NCBI GenBank assembly: GCA_963705515.1
Contig: CAVPJV010000008.1
Coordinates: 744,001 to 808,000, forward strand
Origin: Gaiellasilicea sp963705515
GTDB taxonomy: Bacteria > Actinomycetota > Thermoleophilia > Gaiellales > Gaiellaceae
Direction of reading: 5' to 3'
DNA length: 64,000 nt
Positions 8,661 to 16,573 of the stretch are shown here, piece by piece; position 1 is the first letter of the stretch; each line of letters begins with the position of its first letter. A program made the translations under genes and the position numbers. The notes under the pieces were generated by a model that was not told the DNA's origin, ran no database searches, and worked only from the letters and a program-made list of their open reading frames with translations.

Positions 8661-8842
8661 AGCTGACGCAGGTGCGCAGCGCGATCGGTCAGAACCCTGC
8701 GAACCGGGGCACGCTCCGGTCGCTCGGGCTCGGCCGGATCGGCCAGACGAACGAGCTCAAGGACAGCCCGGAGCTCCAGGGTAAGCTGAGAAAGGTTGCC
8801 CACCTCGTTCGAGTTGAAGGCAATGAGGTGGAGGGCAACTGA
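8657..8842 (+). CDS. rpmD: 50S ribosomal protein L30
   Basis: The 61-residue product starts MKLTQVRSAIGQNPANRGTL and has the LGLGRIGQTNEL segment of L30. GTG 8657 overlaps the rpsE stop by four bases and the stop overlaps the rplO ATG, so the three genes are tightly coupled. Length is standard. Confidence 0.96.
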   Translation: MKLTQVRSAIGQNPANRGTLRSLGLGRIGQTNELKDSPELQGKLRKVAHLVRVEGNEVEGN

Positions 8843-9438
8843 TGGCCGACGAATTGAACCTCTCGACACTCAAGCCGGCGCAGACGCGCAAGGATCGCAA
8901 GCGCGTCGGCCGCGGCCTGGGCTCGGGTAAGGGGCGCTACTCCGGCCGCGGGATCAAGGGCCAGAAGTCGCGTGCCGGCTCGAAGAAGATGCCTGCCGGC
9001 TTCGAGGGCGGCCAGATGCCGATCGACATGCGGATGCCGAAGCTGCGCGGTAACACCTCGGCCGACGCGATGCCGATCGGCCCGTTCCGGACCTACTCGC
9101 AGCCGATCAACCTGCGCGATCTCGACCGCGTCTTCGCCGACGGCGACACCGTCAATATCGAGGCGCTCGTAAGTAAGGGCCTGCTCAAGAACACGAAGGC
9201 CGACGTCAAGATCCTGGGCACCGGGGACCTGACGAAGAAGCTCGCCGTCACCGCCCACGCCTTCTCCGCCACCGCGCGCGAGAAGATCACGGCTGCCGGG
9301 GGCAGCGCGACCGCGCTCAAGGAGCCGAAGGACCCGCGCAAGAAGAAGAGCAAGGCGAAGCCCAAGCCGGTCGCCGCGGAGGAGGAGCCCGAGGTCGCCG
9401 AGACCGAGGACGCCGCTCCAGCCGCCGAGGAGGAGTAG
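8842..9438 (+). CDS. rplO: 50S ribosomal protein L15 with C-terminal tail
   Basis: Residues 1-150 are L15, with the Gly/Arg-rich start (RVGRGLGSGKGRYSGRG) and the GFEGGQMPIDMRMPKLRG block. The last 45 residues are Lys-rich and then Glu/Ala-rich, extending the protein to 198 residues from the usual 145-150. L15 is a late assembly protein of the 50S subunit. Its place before secY is the usual one. Confidence 0.96.
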   Translation: MADELNLSTLKPAQTRKDRKRVGRGLGSGKGRYSGRGIKGQKSRAGSKKMPAGFEGGQMPIDMRMPKLRGNTSADAMPIGPFRTYSQPINLRDLDRVFADGDTVNIEALVSKGLLKNTKADVKILGTGDLTKKLAVTAHAFSATAREKITAAGGSATALKEPKDPRKKKSKAKPKPVAAEEEPEVAETEDAAPAAEEE

Positions 9439-9444
9439 GAGCGA

Positions 9445-10698
9445 GTGTTCAGCTGGCTCGCCAACGCGTGGCGCGTTCCGGAGCTCCGGCACCGCGTTCT
9501 CTTCACCGCTCTGATCCTCGCGATCTATCGCCTCGGCTCGTGGATCCCCGCGCCGGGCGTCGACTCCGAGACGATCGCCAACTACTTCAGCGGGCGCGGG
9601 GGCACGATCCTCGGCCTGCTCAACCTCTTCTCGGGCGGAGCGCTCTCGCAGTTCTCGATCTTCGCGCTCGGGATCATGCCGTACATCACCGCCTCGATCA
9701 TCCTCCAGCTGATGACCGTGGTGATTCCGAAGCTTGCCGAGCTGCAGAAGGAGGGCGAGTCGGGCTACGCCACGATCAACCAGTACACGCGCTACCTCAC
9801 CGTCGTCCTCGCGGCGGCTCAGTCGACCGGCTACGCGTTCCTCTTCCGTCGCCAGGGCGCGCTCGACGCCGACCTCGGCCGGATGACGCTGATCATCCTC
9901 ACGCTCACCGTCGGCTGCACCCTGCTGATGTGGATGGGCGAGCTGATCACCAAGCGCGGAATCGGCAACGGCATCTCGCTCCTGATCTTCGCCTCGATCC
10001 TCACCAGCGCCCCGCTGGGCGTCGTCGCCTGGTGGAACGGCGGGCCGATGGAGAAGCTCTTCTTCCCGCTGATCGCCCTCTCGGTCGTCGCTTCGGTCGT
10101 CTTCATCCAGGAGGGTCAGCGCCGGATCCCGATCCAGTACGCCAAGCGCATGGTCGGCCGCCGCATGACCGCGGGCGGATCGACCTACATGCCGCTGCGC
10201 GTGAACATGGCCGGCGTCATCCCCGTCATCTTCGCGGCCGCCATCATGGCGTTTCCGCCCACGATCGGCCAGTACTTCCCCCAGACGCAGGATTTCGTCA
10301 ACAAGTACTTCCTGCCGTCGAACGTGCCCTACATGATCATGCAGGGCATCCTGATCGTGATCTTCACCTACTTCTACACGGCGGTGCAGTTCAATCCGGT
10401 CGACCAGGCCGACAACCTGCGCCGCTACGGCGGCTACATCCCGGGCATTCGCCCCGGGCCGCCGACCGCGCAGTATCTCGACCGCGTGCTCACCCGGCTG
10501 ACGCTGCCCGGTGCCATTTACCTCGCGCTCATTGCGACCCTGCCGACCCTCTTCATTCGCTACGGCGGGTTCTCGCAGTCGACCGGCCGGGCACTCGGCG
10601 GCACGTCCGTTCTGATCGCAGTCGGCGTCGCGCTCGACACGATGAGGCAGATGGAGTCGCAGATGATGATGCGCTCCTACGAAGGTTTCCTGAAGTAG
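9445..10698 (+). CDS. secY: Protein translocase subunit SecY
   Basis: The 417-residue product has ten predicted membrane helices and the SecY signatures: LFSGGALSQFSIFALGIMPY around residue 65, a plug-region start, and GKRTAGGSTYMPLR-like cytosolic loop residues near 230. SecY is the channel of the Sec translocon in the cytoplasmic membrane. GTG 9445 is preceded by aggagc. It is slightly shorter than the E. coli protein (443). A structured 166 bp spacer separates it from adk. Confidence 0.96.
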   Translation: MFSWLANAWRVPELRHRVLFTALILAIYRLGSWIPAPGVDSETIANYFSGRGGTILGLLNLFSGGALSQFSIFALGIMPYITASIILQLMTVVIPKLAELQKEGESGYATINQYTRYLTVVLAAAQSTGYAFLFRRQGALDADLGRMTLIILTLTVGCTLLMWMGELITKRGIGNGISLLIFASILTSAPLGVVAWWNGGPMEKLFFPLIALSVVASVVFIQEGQRRIPIQYAKRMVGRRMTAGGSTYMPLRVNMAGVIPVIFAAAIMAFPPTIGQYFPQTQDFVNKYFLPSNVPYMIMQGILIVIFTYFYTAVQFNPVDQADNLRRYGGYIPGIRPGPPTAQYLDRVLTRLTLPGAIYLALIATLPTLFIRYGGFSQSTGRALGGTSVLIAVGVALDTMRQMESQMMMRSYEGFLK

Positions 10699-10863
10699 GT
10701 GGCCTGCCTGACAACGTCCTCCGGGCCGCTGGCGTCCGCAAAGACTTCGCATGGCGTCGTCCTCAGTCGCGTCCATACCTCGTCGGTATGGACGCTCCCT
10801 GCGTCCTAGCCCTGCTCGCTTTGCGAACACCAGCGGCGCGCCAACGTCACCAGGCAGGCCACC
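10698..10863 (+). repeat. 166 bp multi-stem hairpin element, copy 1 (adk leader)
   Basis: The whole spacer folds on itself. Outer stem ggtggcctgcctg (10698-10710) pairs perfectly with 10851-10863, a middle stem gccgctgg (10725-10732) with 10830-10837, an inner stem cgcaaag (10737-10743) with 10819-10825, and an apical stem gcgtccatacc (10769-10779) with 10785-10795. The sequences flanking the apical stem, cctcagtc on the left and tccctgcgtcct on the right, are identical in copy 2 at 22825-22988. The 3' arm ends one base before the adk GTG. No coding capacity is apparent. Confidence 0.9.
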
Positions 10864-10864
10864 T

Positions 10865-11437
10865 GTGAACGTGCTCGTGCTCGGCCCGCAGGGGTCGGGG
10901 AAGGGAACGCAGGCCAAGCTCGTCTCGGCCGAGCACGACATCCCGCACGTCTCGACCGGCGACATGTTCCGCGCGCTCGACGAGGCGACGCCGCTCGGCC
11001 GCGAGGTGAACGAGTTCATGGAGCGCGGCGACCTCGTTCCGGACGAGATCACGATCCGCATGATCCGCGAGCGGCTGGCCGAGGACGACGCGCTGAACGG
11101 GTTCATCCTCGACGGCTTCCCGCGCAACCTCGCGCAGGCGGAGGCGCTCGACGAGATGCTGCGCGAGATCGGCCGCGGCCTCGACGTGATCTTCTTCTTC
11201 GACCTTGACGACGAGACGGCGAGGACGCGCGCGCTCGGCCGTGCCCACGAGGAGGGACGGACAGACGACACGCCCGAGTCGATCGGCCGCAGGCTCGCGA
11301 TCTACCACGAGCAGACCGAGCCGGTCGTCGAGTACTACCGGACGACGGGCAAGCTCGTGCCCCTGCATGCGGGCCTGACGGTCGAGGAGGTCTTCTCGGA
11401 GGTCCAGGGCGCTTTGGATACCGTGGGAGCGAGATGA
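10865..11437 (+). CDS. adk: Adenylate kinase, short-lid form
   Basis: The 190-residue product has the P-loop GPQGSGKGT at residues 7-15, the STGDMFR nucleotide-binding motif and DGFPRN. Between the two conserved arginine regions the lid is the short type, without the zinc-binding insert. It interconverts 2 ADP and ATP plus AMP in the cytosol. GTG 10865 sits directly behind the 3' arm of the hairpin element, so its ribosome binding site would lie inside that arm. The open frame continues upstream but has no kinase sequence there. The end overlaps map by four bases. Confidence 0.95.
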   Translation: MNVLVLGPQGSGKGTQAKLVSAEHDIPHVSTGDMFRALDEATPLGREVNEFMERGDLVPDEITIRMIRERLAEDDALNGFILDGFPRNLAQAEALDEMLREIGRGLDVIFFFDLDDETARTRALGRAHEEGRTDDTPESIGRRLAIYHEQTEPVVEYYRTTGKLVPLHAGLTVEEVFSEVQGALDTVGAR

Positions 11438-12198
11438 TCATCCGCAAGTCGGCGCAGGAGATCGAGAAGATGGCCGCTGCGGGCCGCGTCGTCGCCGAGA
11501 CCATCGCGCACGTCGGCGAACAGCTCGAGCCTGGGATCACGACCGGCGAGCTCGACCGGATCGCGGACGAGCACATCCGCTCGCTCGGCGGCGTGCCCAC
11601 GTCGCAGGATTACCGCGGGTACCCGAAGGCGATCTGCATCTCGCCGAACGACATGGTCGTGCACGGGATCCCCGGCGCCTACGAGGTCGCGGACGGCGAC
11701 CTGATCACGATCGACGTCGGCGTGACGCTGAACGGCTACATCGCCGACAGCGCCTTTACCTTCCCCGTCGGCGACGTCTCCGAGCAGGCGCAGCGCCTGC
11801 TGGAGGCCGGCCGCGACGCACTCGCCGCCGGGATCGCCCAGGCACAGCCGGGCAACCGCGTCGGCGACATCTCCGCCGCGGTGCAGCAGCACGTCGAGGG
11901 CGCGGGCTTCTCGGTCGTCCGCAGCCTCGTCGGCCACGGCGTCGGTCGTTCCTACCACGAGGATCCGCACATCCCCAATTTCGGCCAGCCCGGCCGCGGG
12001 CCGCTGCTCTCGGAGGGGATGACGCTCGCGATCGAGCCGATGATCACCGCCGGCCGCCCCGAGGTCTACGTCCACGACGACGAATGGTCGATCTCGACCG
12101 AGGACGGCTCGCTCGCGGCGCATTTCGAGCACACGGTCGCGATCACGGCCTCCGGGCCTCGGATCCTGACGGAAAGCCGCGTCCCTTTGCTACGATGA
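11434..12198 (+). CDS. map: Methionine aminopeptidase, type I
   Basis: The 254-residue product has the pita-bread fold motifs of MetAP: H77, D94, D105, H168 and H175 in the conserved contexts VVHGIP, TIDVGV, IADSA, GHGVGRSYHE, plus EPM and the final FEHTVAIT glutamate. These hold the two metal ions. It removes the initiator methionine from nascent proteins. ATG 11434 overlaps adk by four bases. A TACGAT hexamer at 12190-12195 inside the end of the gene could be a -10 box for infA. Confidence 0.95.
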   Translation: MIIRKSAQEIEKMAAAGRVVAETIAHVGEQLEPGITTGELDRIADEHIRSLGGVPTSQDYRGYPKAICISPNDMVVHGIPGAYEVADGDLITIDVGVTLNGYIADSAFTFPVGDVSEQAQRLLEAGRDALAAGIAQAQPGNRVGDISAAVQQHVEGAGFSVVRSLVGHGVGRSYHEDPHIPNFGQPGRGPLLSEGMTLAIEPMITAGRPEVYVHDDEWSISTEDGSLAAHFEHTVAITASGPRILTESRVPLLR

Positions 12199-12263
12199 GC
12201 GGCCGCGCGGCGTAGCGCCGTGCTTTGCCGCGCGTAGAGAACTCACCACCAAAACAGAGGTTA

Positions 12264-12485
12264 ATGGCAGTCAAGGAAGAGAAGATCGAGGTCGAAGGCG
12301 AGGTCGTCGAGGCGCTCCCCAGCACGATGTTCAGGGTGCAGCTCGACGGCGGACACGCCGTCCTCGCAACGATCTCCGGGAAGATGCGCAAGCACTACAT
12401 CCGCATCGCGCCGGGCGACCGCGTCAAGGTCGAACTCTCTCCCTACGACCTCACCCGCGGCAGGATCACCTACCGCAACCGCTAG
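12264..12485 (+). CDS. infA: Translation initiation factor IF-1
   Basis: The 73-residue product is a single S1/OB-fold domain with the IF-1 sequence GEVVEALPSTMFRVQLDGGH and the SPYDLTRGRITYR end. IF-1 occupies the 30S A site during initiation. ATG 12264 is preceded by acagaggtta. The 65-base spacer behind map contains a GC-rich imperfect hairpin and no other gene. Confidence 0.97.
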   Translation: MAVKEEKIEVEGEVVEALPSTMFRVQLDGGHAVLATISGKMRKHYIRIAPGDRVKVELSPYDLTRGRITYRNR

Positions 12486-12497
12486 TCAGGAGCCGTC

Positions 12498-12611
12498 TTG
12501 AAAGTCCGTCCTTCCGTGAAGCCCATGTGTGAGCGCTGCCGTGTGATCAAGCGGCACGGGCGCACCATGGTGATTTGCACGAATCCGCGCCACAAGCAAA
12601 GGCAGGGGTAG
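12498..12611 (+). CDS. rpmJ: 50S ribosomal protein L36
   Basis: This 37-residue gene starts at TTG 12498, seven bases behind caggagc, with the canonical L36 start MKVRPSVKPMC. It carries the zinc ribbon of the C+ form: CERC, then a later Cys and His in VICTNPRHKQRQG. It lies between infA and rpsM as in most Gram-positive bacteria. Confidence 0.95.
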   Translation: MKVRPSVKPMCERCRVIKRHGRTMVICTNPRHKQRQG

Positions 12612-12615
12612 TCAC

Positions 12616-12990
12616 TTGGCACGAATCGCAGGCGTCAACCTTCCGAACCAGAAGCGTCTCGAGATCGGGTTGACCTACATCTACGGGATCGGCCAGACGA
12701 CCGCGCAGAAGATCTGCAAGGTGCTCGAGCTCGACCCGAACGAGAAGGTGAAGGATCTCACCGACGAAGAGGTCAACAAGATCCGCACCTACATCGACGG
12801 CGAGCTGCAGGTCGAGGGTGACCTGCGCCGCGAGCGCTCCCAGGCGATCAAGCGCCTCTCCGAGATCGGCTGCCTGCGCGGGATCCGCCACCGCCGCGGC
12901 CTGCCGGTGCACGGCCAGCGCACGAAGACCAACGCGCGCACGCGCAAGGGCCCGAAGAAGACCGTCGGCCGCGGGAAGAAGGCGAAGTAG
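12616..12990 (+). CDS. rpsM: 30S ribosomal protein S13
   Basis: The 124-residue product starts ARIAGVNLPNQKRLEIGLTYIYGIG and has the conserved RRGLPVHGQRTKTNARTRKGP tail segment. S13 contacts P-site tRNA and the 50S subunit. The start is TTG 12616, four bases after the rpmJ stop, with aggcaggggt as ribosome binding site inside the end of rpmJ. Confidence 0.96.
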   Translation: MARIAGVNLPNQKRLEIGLTYIYGIGQTTAQKICKVLELDPNEKVKDLTDEEVNKIRTYIDGELQVEGDLRRERSQAIKRLSEIGCLRGIRHRRGLPVHGQRTKTNARTRKGPKKTVGRGKKAK

Positions 12991-13395
12991 ATGGCCCCTC
13001 CTCGTAAGGCTGCGGCCCGCGGCCGTACGCGCCGCCGTGTCAAGAAGAACATCGCCGTCGGCCAGGCGCACATCAAGACGTCGTTCAACAACACGATCGT
13101 CGCGCTGACCGACAAGGACGGGAACGTGATCGCGTGGGAGTCGGCCGGCTCCGCGGGCTTCAAGGGCTCGCGCAAGTCGACGCCGTTCGCCGCGCAGGTC
13201 ACCGCCGACTCGTGCGCCCGCAAGGGGATGGAGCACGGCCTGCAGAAGGTCGAGGTCTTCGTCAAGGGCCCTGGCTCGGGCCGTGAGACGGCGATCCGCT
13301 CGCTCCAGGCCGCCGGCCTCGAGATCCTCGGCGTCCGCGACGTCACCCCGCAGGCCCACAACGGGGTTCGCCCCCGGAAGCGGAGGCGTGTCTGA
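12991..13395 (+). CDS. rpsK: 30S ribosomal protein S11
   Basis: The 134-residue product has the S11 core from AHIKTSFNNTIVALTDKDG to VKGPGSGRETAIRSLQAAGLEI. S11 forms part of the platform that holds mRNA in the E site. The ATG follows the rpsM stop directly, and the stop overlaps the rpsD ATG. Confidence 0.97.
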   Translation: MAPPRKAAARGRTRRRVKKNIAVGQAHIKTSFNNTIVALTDKDGNVIAWESAGSAGFKGSRKSTPFAAQVTADSCARKGMEHGLQKVEVFVKGPGSGRETAIRSLQAAGLEILGVRDVTPQAHNGVRPRKRRRV

Positions 13396-14015
13396 TGGCC
13401 CGCGATCTCGGAGCCAAGTGCCGCGTCTGCCGCCGCGAGGGGATGAAGCTCTTCCTCAAGGGTGAGCGCTGCCTGACCGAGAAGTGCGCGATCGAGCGCC
13501 GCTCGTATCCGCCGGGCGAGCACGGCCGCGGCCGGATCAAGCAGAGCGAGTACCTGCTGCAGCTGCGCGAGAAGCAGAAGGCGCGCCGCTACTACGGGCT
13601 GCTCGAGAAGCAGTTCCGCAACTACTACGAGAAGGCGACGAAAGGCTCCAGCAACACGGGCGAGAACCTGCTCCGGATGCTCGAGACGCGGCTCGACAAC
13701 GTCGTCTACCGGCTCGGCTTCGCGGGCTCACGCGCCCAGGCGCGCCAGCTCGTCCGCCACGGCCACTTCCACGTCAACGGGCGCCGGGTCAACATCCCGA
13801 GCTACGGCGTGCGCCCGAACGACGTGATCACGATGAAGGCCGGCAGCCCCGCCGAGCAGACCATCCGCGACGCGACCGACCTGACCGCCTCCGTCGCTCC
13901 CTGGCTCCAGGCAGACCACGAGGGCCTCACCGGCAAGGTGCTGAAGTGGCCCGAGCGGGCGGAGATCGACGCGCCCGTCCAGGAGTCACTGATCGTCGAG
14001 CTCTACTCCAAGTAA
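13395..14015 (+). CDS. rpsD: 30S ribosomal protein S4
   Basis: The 206-residue product has a zinc-type N-terminus (CRVCRREGMKLFLKGERC followed by a further Cys) and the S4 RNA-binding domain at about residues 95-160 (RLDNVVYRLGFAGSRAQARQ). S4 nucleates 30S assembly and in many bacteria represses the alpha operon. ATG 13395 overlaps the rpsK stop by one base. Confidence 0.97.
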   Translation: MARDLGAKCRVCRREGMKLFLKGERCLTEKCAIERRSYPPGEHGRGRIKQSEYLLQLREKQKARRYYGLLEKQFRNYYEKATKGSSNTGENLLRMLETRLDNVVYRLGFAGSRAQARQLVRHGHFHVNGRRVNIPSYGVRPNDVITMKAGSPAEQTIRDATDLTASVAPWLQADHEGLTGKVLKWPERAEIDAPVQESLIVELYSK

Positions 14016-14048
14016 GAACGCTCTGTTTCCGGTAAAGAAGGGATCGTC

Positions 14049-15020
14049 TTGGCTACACGCACCAGCTTGATGGACTTCCAGATTCCGCGCATCGTCCACG
14101 AGGAGATCAACGAGGACCGTGGCGTCTTCGTGATCGAGCCGCTCGACCGTGGCTTCGGCTACACGTTCGGCAACTCGCTCCGCCGCGTGCTGCTCTCGTC
14201 GCTCGAGGGCGCCGCCGTGACCGCCGTCAAGATCGAGGGGATCACGCACGAGTTCACGACGCTTCCGGGCGTGCGTGAGGACGTCACCGACATCATCCTC
14301 AACCTCAAGAACCTGATCGTGCTGCTCCACGGCGAGTCGCCCGAGATCGAGGTGCACATCGCGAAGAAGGGCGCGGGCTCCGTCACGGCCGCCGACATCC
14401 AGGCGCCGGCGGATCTCGAGATCCTGAATCCCGACCTCGAGCTGGCGCAACTCTCGGACAAGGGCAAGCTCGAGATGACGCTGACGATCGGCCGCGGTCG
14501 CGGCTACGTCCCGGCCGAGCTGAACCGAGGCCCGGAGACGACGATCGGCGTGATCCCGATCGACTCGATCTTCTCGCCGGTCCGGCGCGTCTCGTACGAC
14601 GTCGAGGCCGCGCGCGTGGGCCAGCGCACCGACTACGACAAGCTCCGCCTCGACGTGACGACCGACGGCTCGATCGAGCCGCGCGACGCGATCGGCCAGG
14701 CTGCGGAGATCCTGATCCGCCAGCTCGCGATCTTCACCGATCTCGAGAACATCGACGACTTCCGCGGCGGCGGGGCCGAGGACATCGCCCCCGAGCAATC
14801 CAGCGGCGCGGGCGCGATGGAGAACTTCCCGATCGAGGAGCTCGAGCTCGGCGTGCGCTCGTACAACTGCCTCAAGCGCGTCGGCATCGAGACGATCGGC
14901 GATCTCGTCAGCAAGTCCGAGAACGAGCTGGCCGCGATCCCGAACTTCGGCAAGAAGTCGATCGAAGAGGTCAAGGAGACCCTCGCGACCCAGGGCCTGA
15001 GCCTGCGGGGAGACGAGTAG
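14049..15020 (+). CDS. rpoA: DNA-directed RNA polymerase alpha subunit
   Basis: The 323-residue product has the dimerisation domain (FGYTFGNSLRRVLLSSLEGAAVT at about residue 35) and, after a linker near 240, the C-terminal domain (IEELELGVRSYNCLKRVGIETIGDL) that contacts activators and UP elements. TTG 14049 is preceded by aaagaaggga; an ATG seven codons later (14070) is an alternative start. It is followed by rplQ as usual. Confidence 0.96.
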   Translation: MATRTSLMDFQIPRIVHEEINEDRGVFVIEPLDRGFGYTFGNSLRRVLLSSLEGAAVTAVKIEGITHEFTTLPGVREDVTDIILNLKNLIVLLHGESPEIEVHIAKKGAGSVTAADIQAPADLEILNPDLELAQLSDKGKLEMTLTIGRGRGYVPAELNRGPETTIGVIPIDSIFSPVRRVSYDVEAARVGQRTDYDKLRLDVTTDGSIEPRDAIGQAAEILIRQLAIFTDLENIDDFRGGGAEDIAPEQSSGAGAMENFPIEELELGVRSYNCLKRVGIETIGDLVSKSENELAAIPNFGKKSIEEVKETLATQGLSLRGDE

Positions 15021-15021
15021 C

Positions 15022-15402
15022 GTGAGGCACGCCCGCGCAGGCAAGAAGCTGGGGCGCGACGCCGCGCACCGGAAAGCGCTCTACTCGAACCTCGCGGGCG
15101 CGCTGATCACCCACGGCCGGATCCAGACGACCGAGGCGAAGGCCAAGGCCGTCAAGCCGTTTGCGGAGAAGATGATCACGCTCGGCAAGCGCGGCGACCT
15201 GCACGCCCGCCGCAAGGCGCTCGCCGAGCTGCGGTCGCAAGACGTCGTCCACGAGCTCTTCGCCGAGGTGGCGCCCCGCTTCGCGGAGCGCCCGGGCGGC
15301 TACACGCGGATCATCAAGCTCGGCGCCCGGCAGGGCGACGCCGCCGAGATGGTCTACCTCGAGCTCGTGGACTACGAGCCCGAGAACGCCCTCGCGGGCT
15401 AG
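15022..15402 (+). CDS. rplQ: 50S ribosomal protein L17
   Basis: The 126-residue product begins with RHARAGKKLGRDAAHRKALYSNLA and ends in a normal L17 C-terminus (YLELVDYEPENALAG). L17 lies at the tunnel exit. GTG 15022 is one base after the rpoA stop. This is the last gene of the translation block; it is followed by a convergent small gene and an oppositely oriented oxidoreductase. Confidence 0.96.
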   Translation: MRHARAGKKLGRDAAHRKALYSNLAGALITHGRIQTTEAKAKAVKPFAEKMITLGKRGDLHARRKALAELRSQDVVHELFAEVAPRFAERPGGYTRIIKLGARQGDAAEMVYLELVDYEPENALAG

Positions 15403-15551
15403 TGATCTCTGGGGCCGGCACTGTGACCCGGTGCTTGGCTGTCGAAGCCCCCGCGGTCGTGGCGCATCTTGCCGCACCGTGAGCACAGCGAAATCGTTCC
15501 GGCCGGGTCAGCCTGCTCCTCCCAGCTGTGACCGCGGAAGAGACACACCAC
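15399..15551 (-). CDS. Small Cys-rich protein with CLFRGHSW and CSRC motifs
   Basis: Reading the minus strand from two consecutive GTG codons (15551 or 15548) gives about 50 residues: VCLFRGHSWEEQ, then ISLCSRCGKMRHD and a short polar tail. The spacing of one Cys plus His near the start and a CxxC in the middle resembles small zinc-ribbon proteins of actinobacteria and phages, but no function can be named. The frame stays open further upstream (15599) without a canonical start. The stop overlaps the rplQ stop tail to tail. The composition looks protein-like, but expression is unproven. Confidence 0.45.
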   Translation of the reverse strand: MVCLFRGHSWEEQADPAGTISLCSRCGKMRHDRGGFDSQAPGHSAGPRDH

Positions 15552-15602
15552 TCTGTCGAGCGCGCTAATAGCGGCAAGTATCTCGCGGCTCCGAACGCAG
15601 CG

Positions 15603-16562
15603 TCAAGCTCTGCCTAGTAACAGACTGTCACTAGATACGCACGAAGTCGGAAGACAGGCGCTACTCGGCTTGTAACAGACTGTTGCTAGGCCAACGGCCG
15701 GCGCGAGCTCGCGGCCGATCAGCGCGACCATCTCCAGGTCGCGGTGGTCGAGGTGCTGCAGCATCACGCGCTCGACGCCGGCGCCGCTCGTAGGCCCGGA
15801 GCTGCTCTGCGGCCTCGTCGAGCGTGCCGAGGATCGGACGCGCTTCCCCGCGTCGGCCCTGTACTCGTCGGGATCGACCGTCTGGCCGGCCCGTTCGAGG
15901 CGACGCCGAATACGCTCACGCGCCTCCTCCGGCGTTCTCCCGATCGCGCAGGCCGTCATCAGCGAGAGCGGGATCGGCGCCCGGCTCTCGCGCTCACACG
16001 CGCGTACGAGCTTCCTGTGGCGCTCGGCGCACTCCTCCGGCGTCGCGAAGATCGTGTTGTACTCGTCGGCCCACTTCGACGCGGGCCGGATCGTGCCGGA
16101 GAGGCCGCTGCCGCCGACGATCAGGTGTGGAAGCGGCCTGTCGCCCCAGAAGCGGCGCACGGCCTGGATCTGCTCTTCGAGCCACTGGAGCCGCGTCTTC
16201 ATCTCCGGGAACGGGAAGCCGAACGCCTCGTGCTCCGCCTCCATCCAGCCCGTCCCCATCCCCAGCGAGACACGGCCGGCGGCGATCTCGTTCGCGGTCG
16301 CCGAGACGTTCGCGAGCACGGCGGCGGCACGGAAGGTGACGGGCGAGACGAGCGTGCCCAGCTCGAGCCGAGTCGTCTGCGAGGCGAGCGCGGCGATCAC
16401 CGCCCAGGCATCCAGCGCCGGTTGCTCGGCGCCGGTCTGGGAGAGGTAGTGGTCGGAGCGGAAGAGCGCCTCGACGCCGTGCTCCTCGCACGCGCGCGCG
16501 AGCGCCAGCCAGTCCTCCCAGGAGACTCCCTCCTGGCCCTCGATCATCAGCGCCAGGCGCAT
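15603..16562 (-). CDS. LLM-class flavin-dependent oxidoreductase (F420/FMN type), with internal frame disturbance
   Basis: Residues 1-240 match the luciferase-like TIM-barrel family: RLALMIEGQEG start, YLSQTG, LGTLVSPVTFRAAAVLA, GMGTGWMEAEHEAFGFPFP and HLIVGGSGLSGTIRPASKWADEYN. In actinobacteria such proteins often use F420. At residues about 243-263 the sequence turns Ser/Arg-rich, while the neighbouring frame reads RPILGTLDEAAEQLRAYE, the expected family sequence. The original frame then resumes with AGVERVMLQHLDH. Two compensating one-base indels (about 15840 and 15785) explain this. The last 28 residues come from reading through the palindromic repeat pair and are probably not native. Confidence 0.8.
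   Translation of the reverse strand: MRLALMIEGQEGVSWEDWLALARACEEHGVEALFRSDHYLSQTGAEQPALDAWAVIAALASQTTRLELGTLVSPVTFRAAAVLANVSATANEIAAGRVSLGMGTGWMEAEHEAFGFPFPEMKTRLQWLEEQIQAVRRFWGDRPLPHLIVGGSGLSGTIRPASKWADEYNTIFATPEECAERHRKLVRACERESRAPIPLSLMTACAIGRTPEEARERIRRRLERAGQTVDPDEYRADAGKRVRSSARSTRPQSSSGPTSGAGVERVMLQHLDHRDLEMVALIGRELAPAVGLATVCYKPSSACLPTSCVSSDSLLLGRA
15614..15688. repeat. Paired palindromes, locus 1
   Basis: Two related palindromes lie 55 bp apart (centres 15624 and 15679). The first is ctagtaacagactgtcacta plus g (15614-15634), and the second is built around gtaacagactgttgc. Both share the core aacag-a-ctgt. The same kind of pair is found at 59146-59229, and a pair with different arm sequence but the same design at 52827-52908. 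Here they lie at the 3' end of the minus-strand oxidoreductase frame, between it and rplQ. Confidence 0.85.
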
Positions 16563-16573
16563 CGGGGCATCCT

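Noticed and set aside
8689..11271. An 860-codon minus-strand open frame over rpmD-adk
   Set aside because: It is antisense to clearly identified rplO, secY and adk, with Arg/Asp/Leu-rich composition typical of shadow frames.
15603..15690. The last 28 residues of the LLM oxidoreductase as a real C-terminal domain
   Set aside because: They are read through the palindromic repeat pair and have no family-like sequence.
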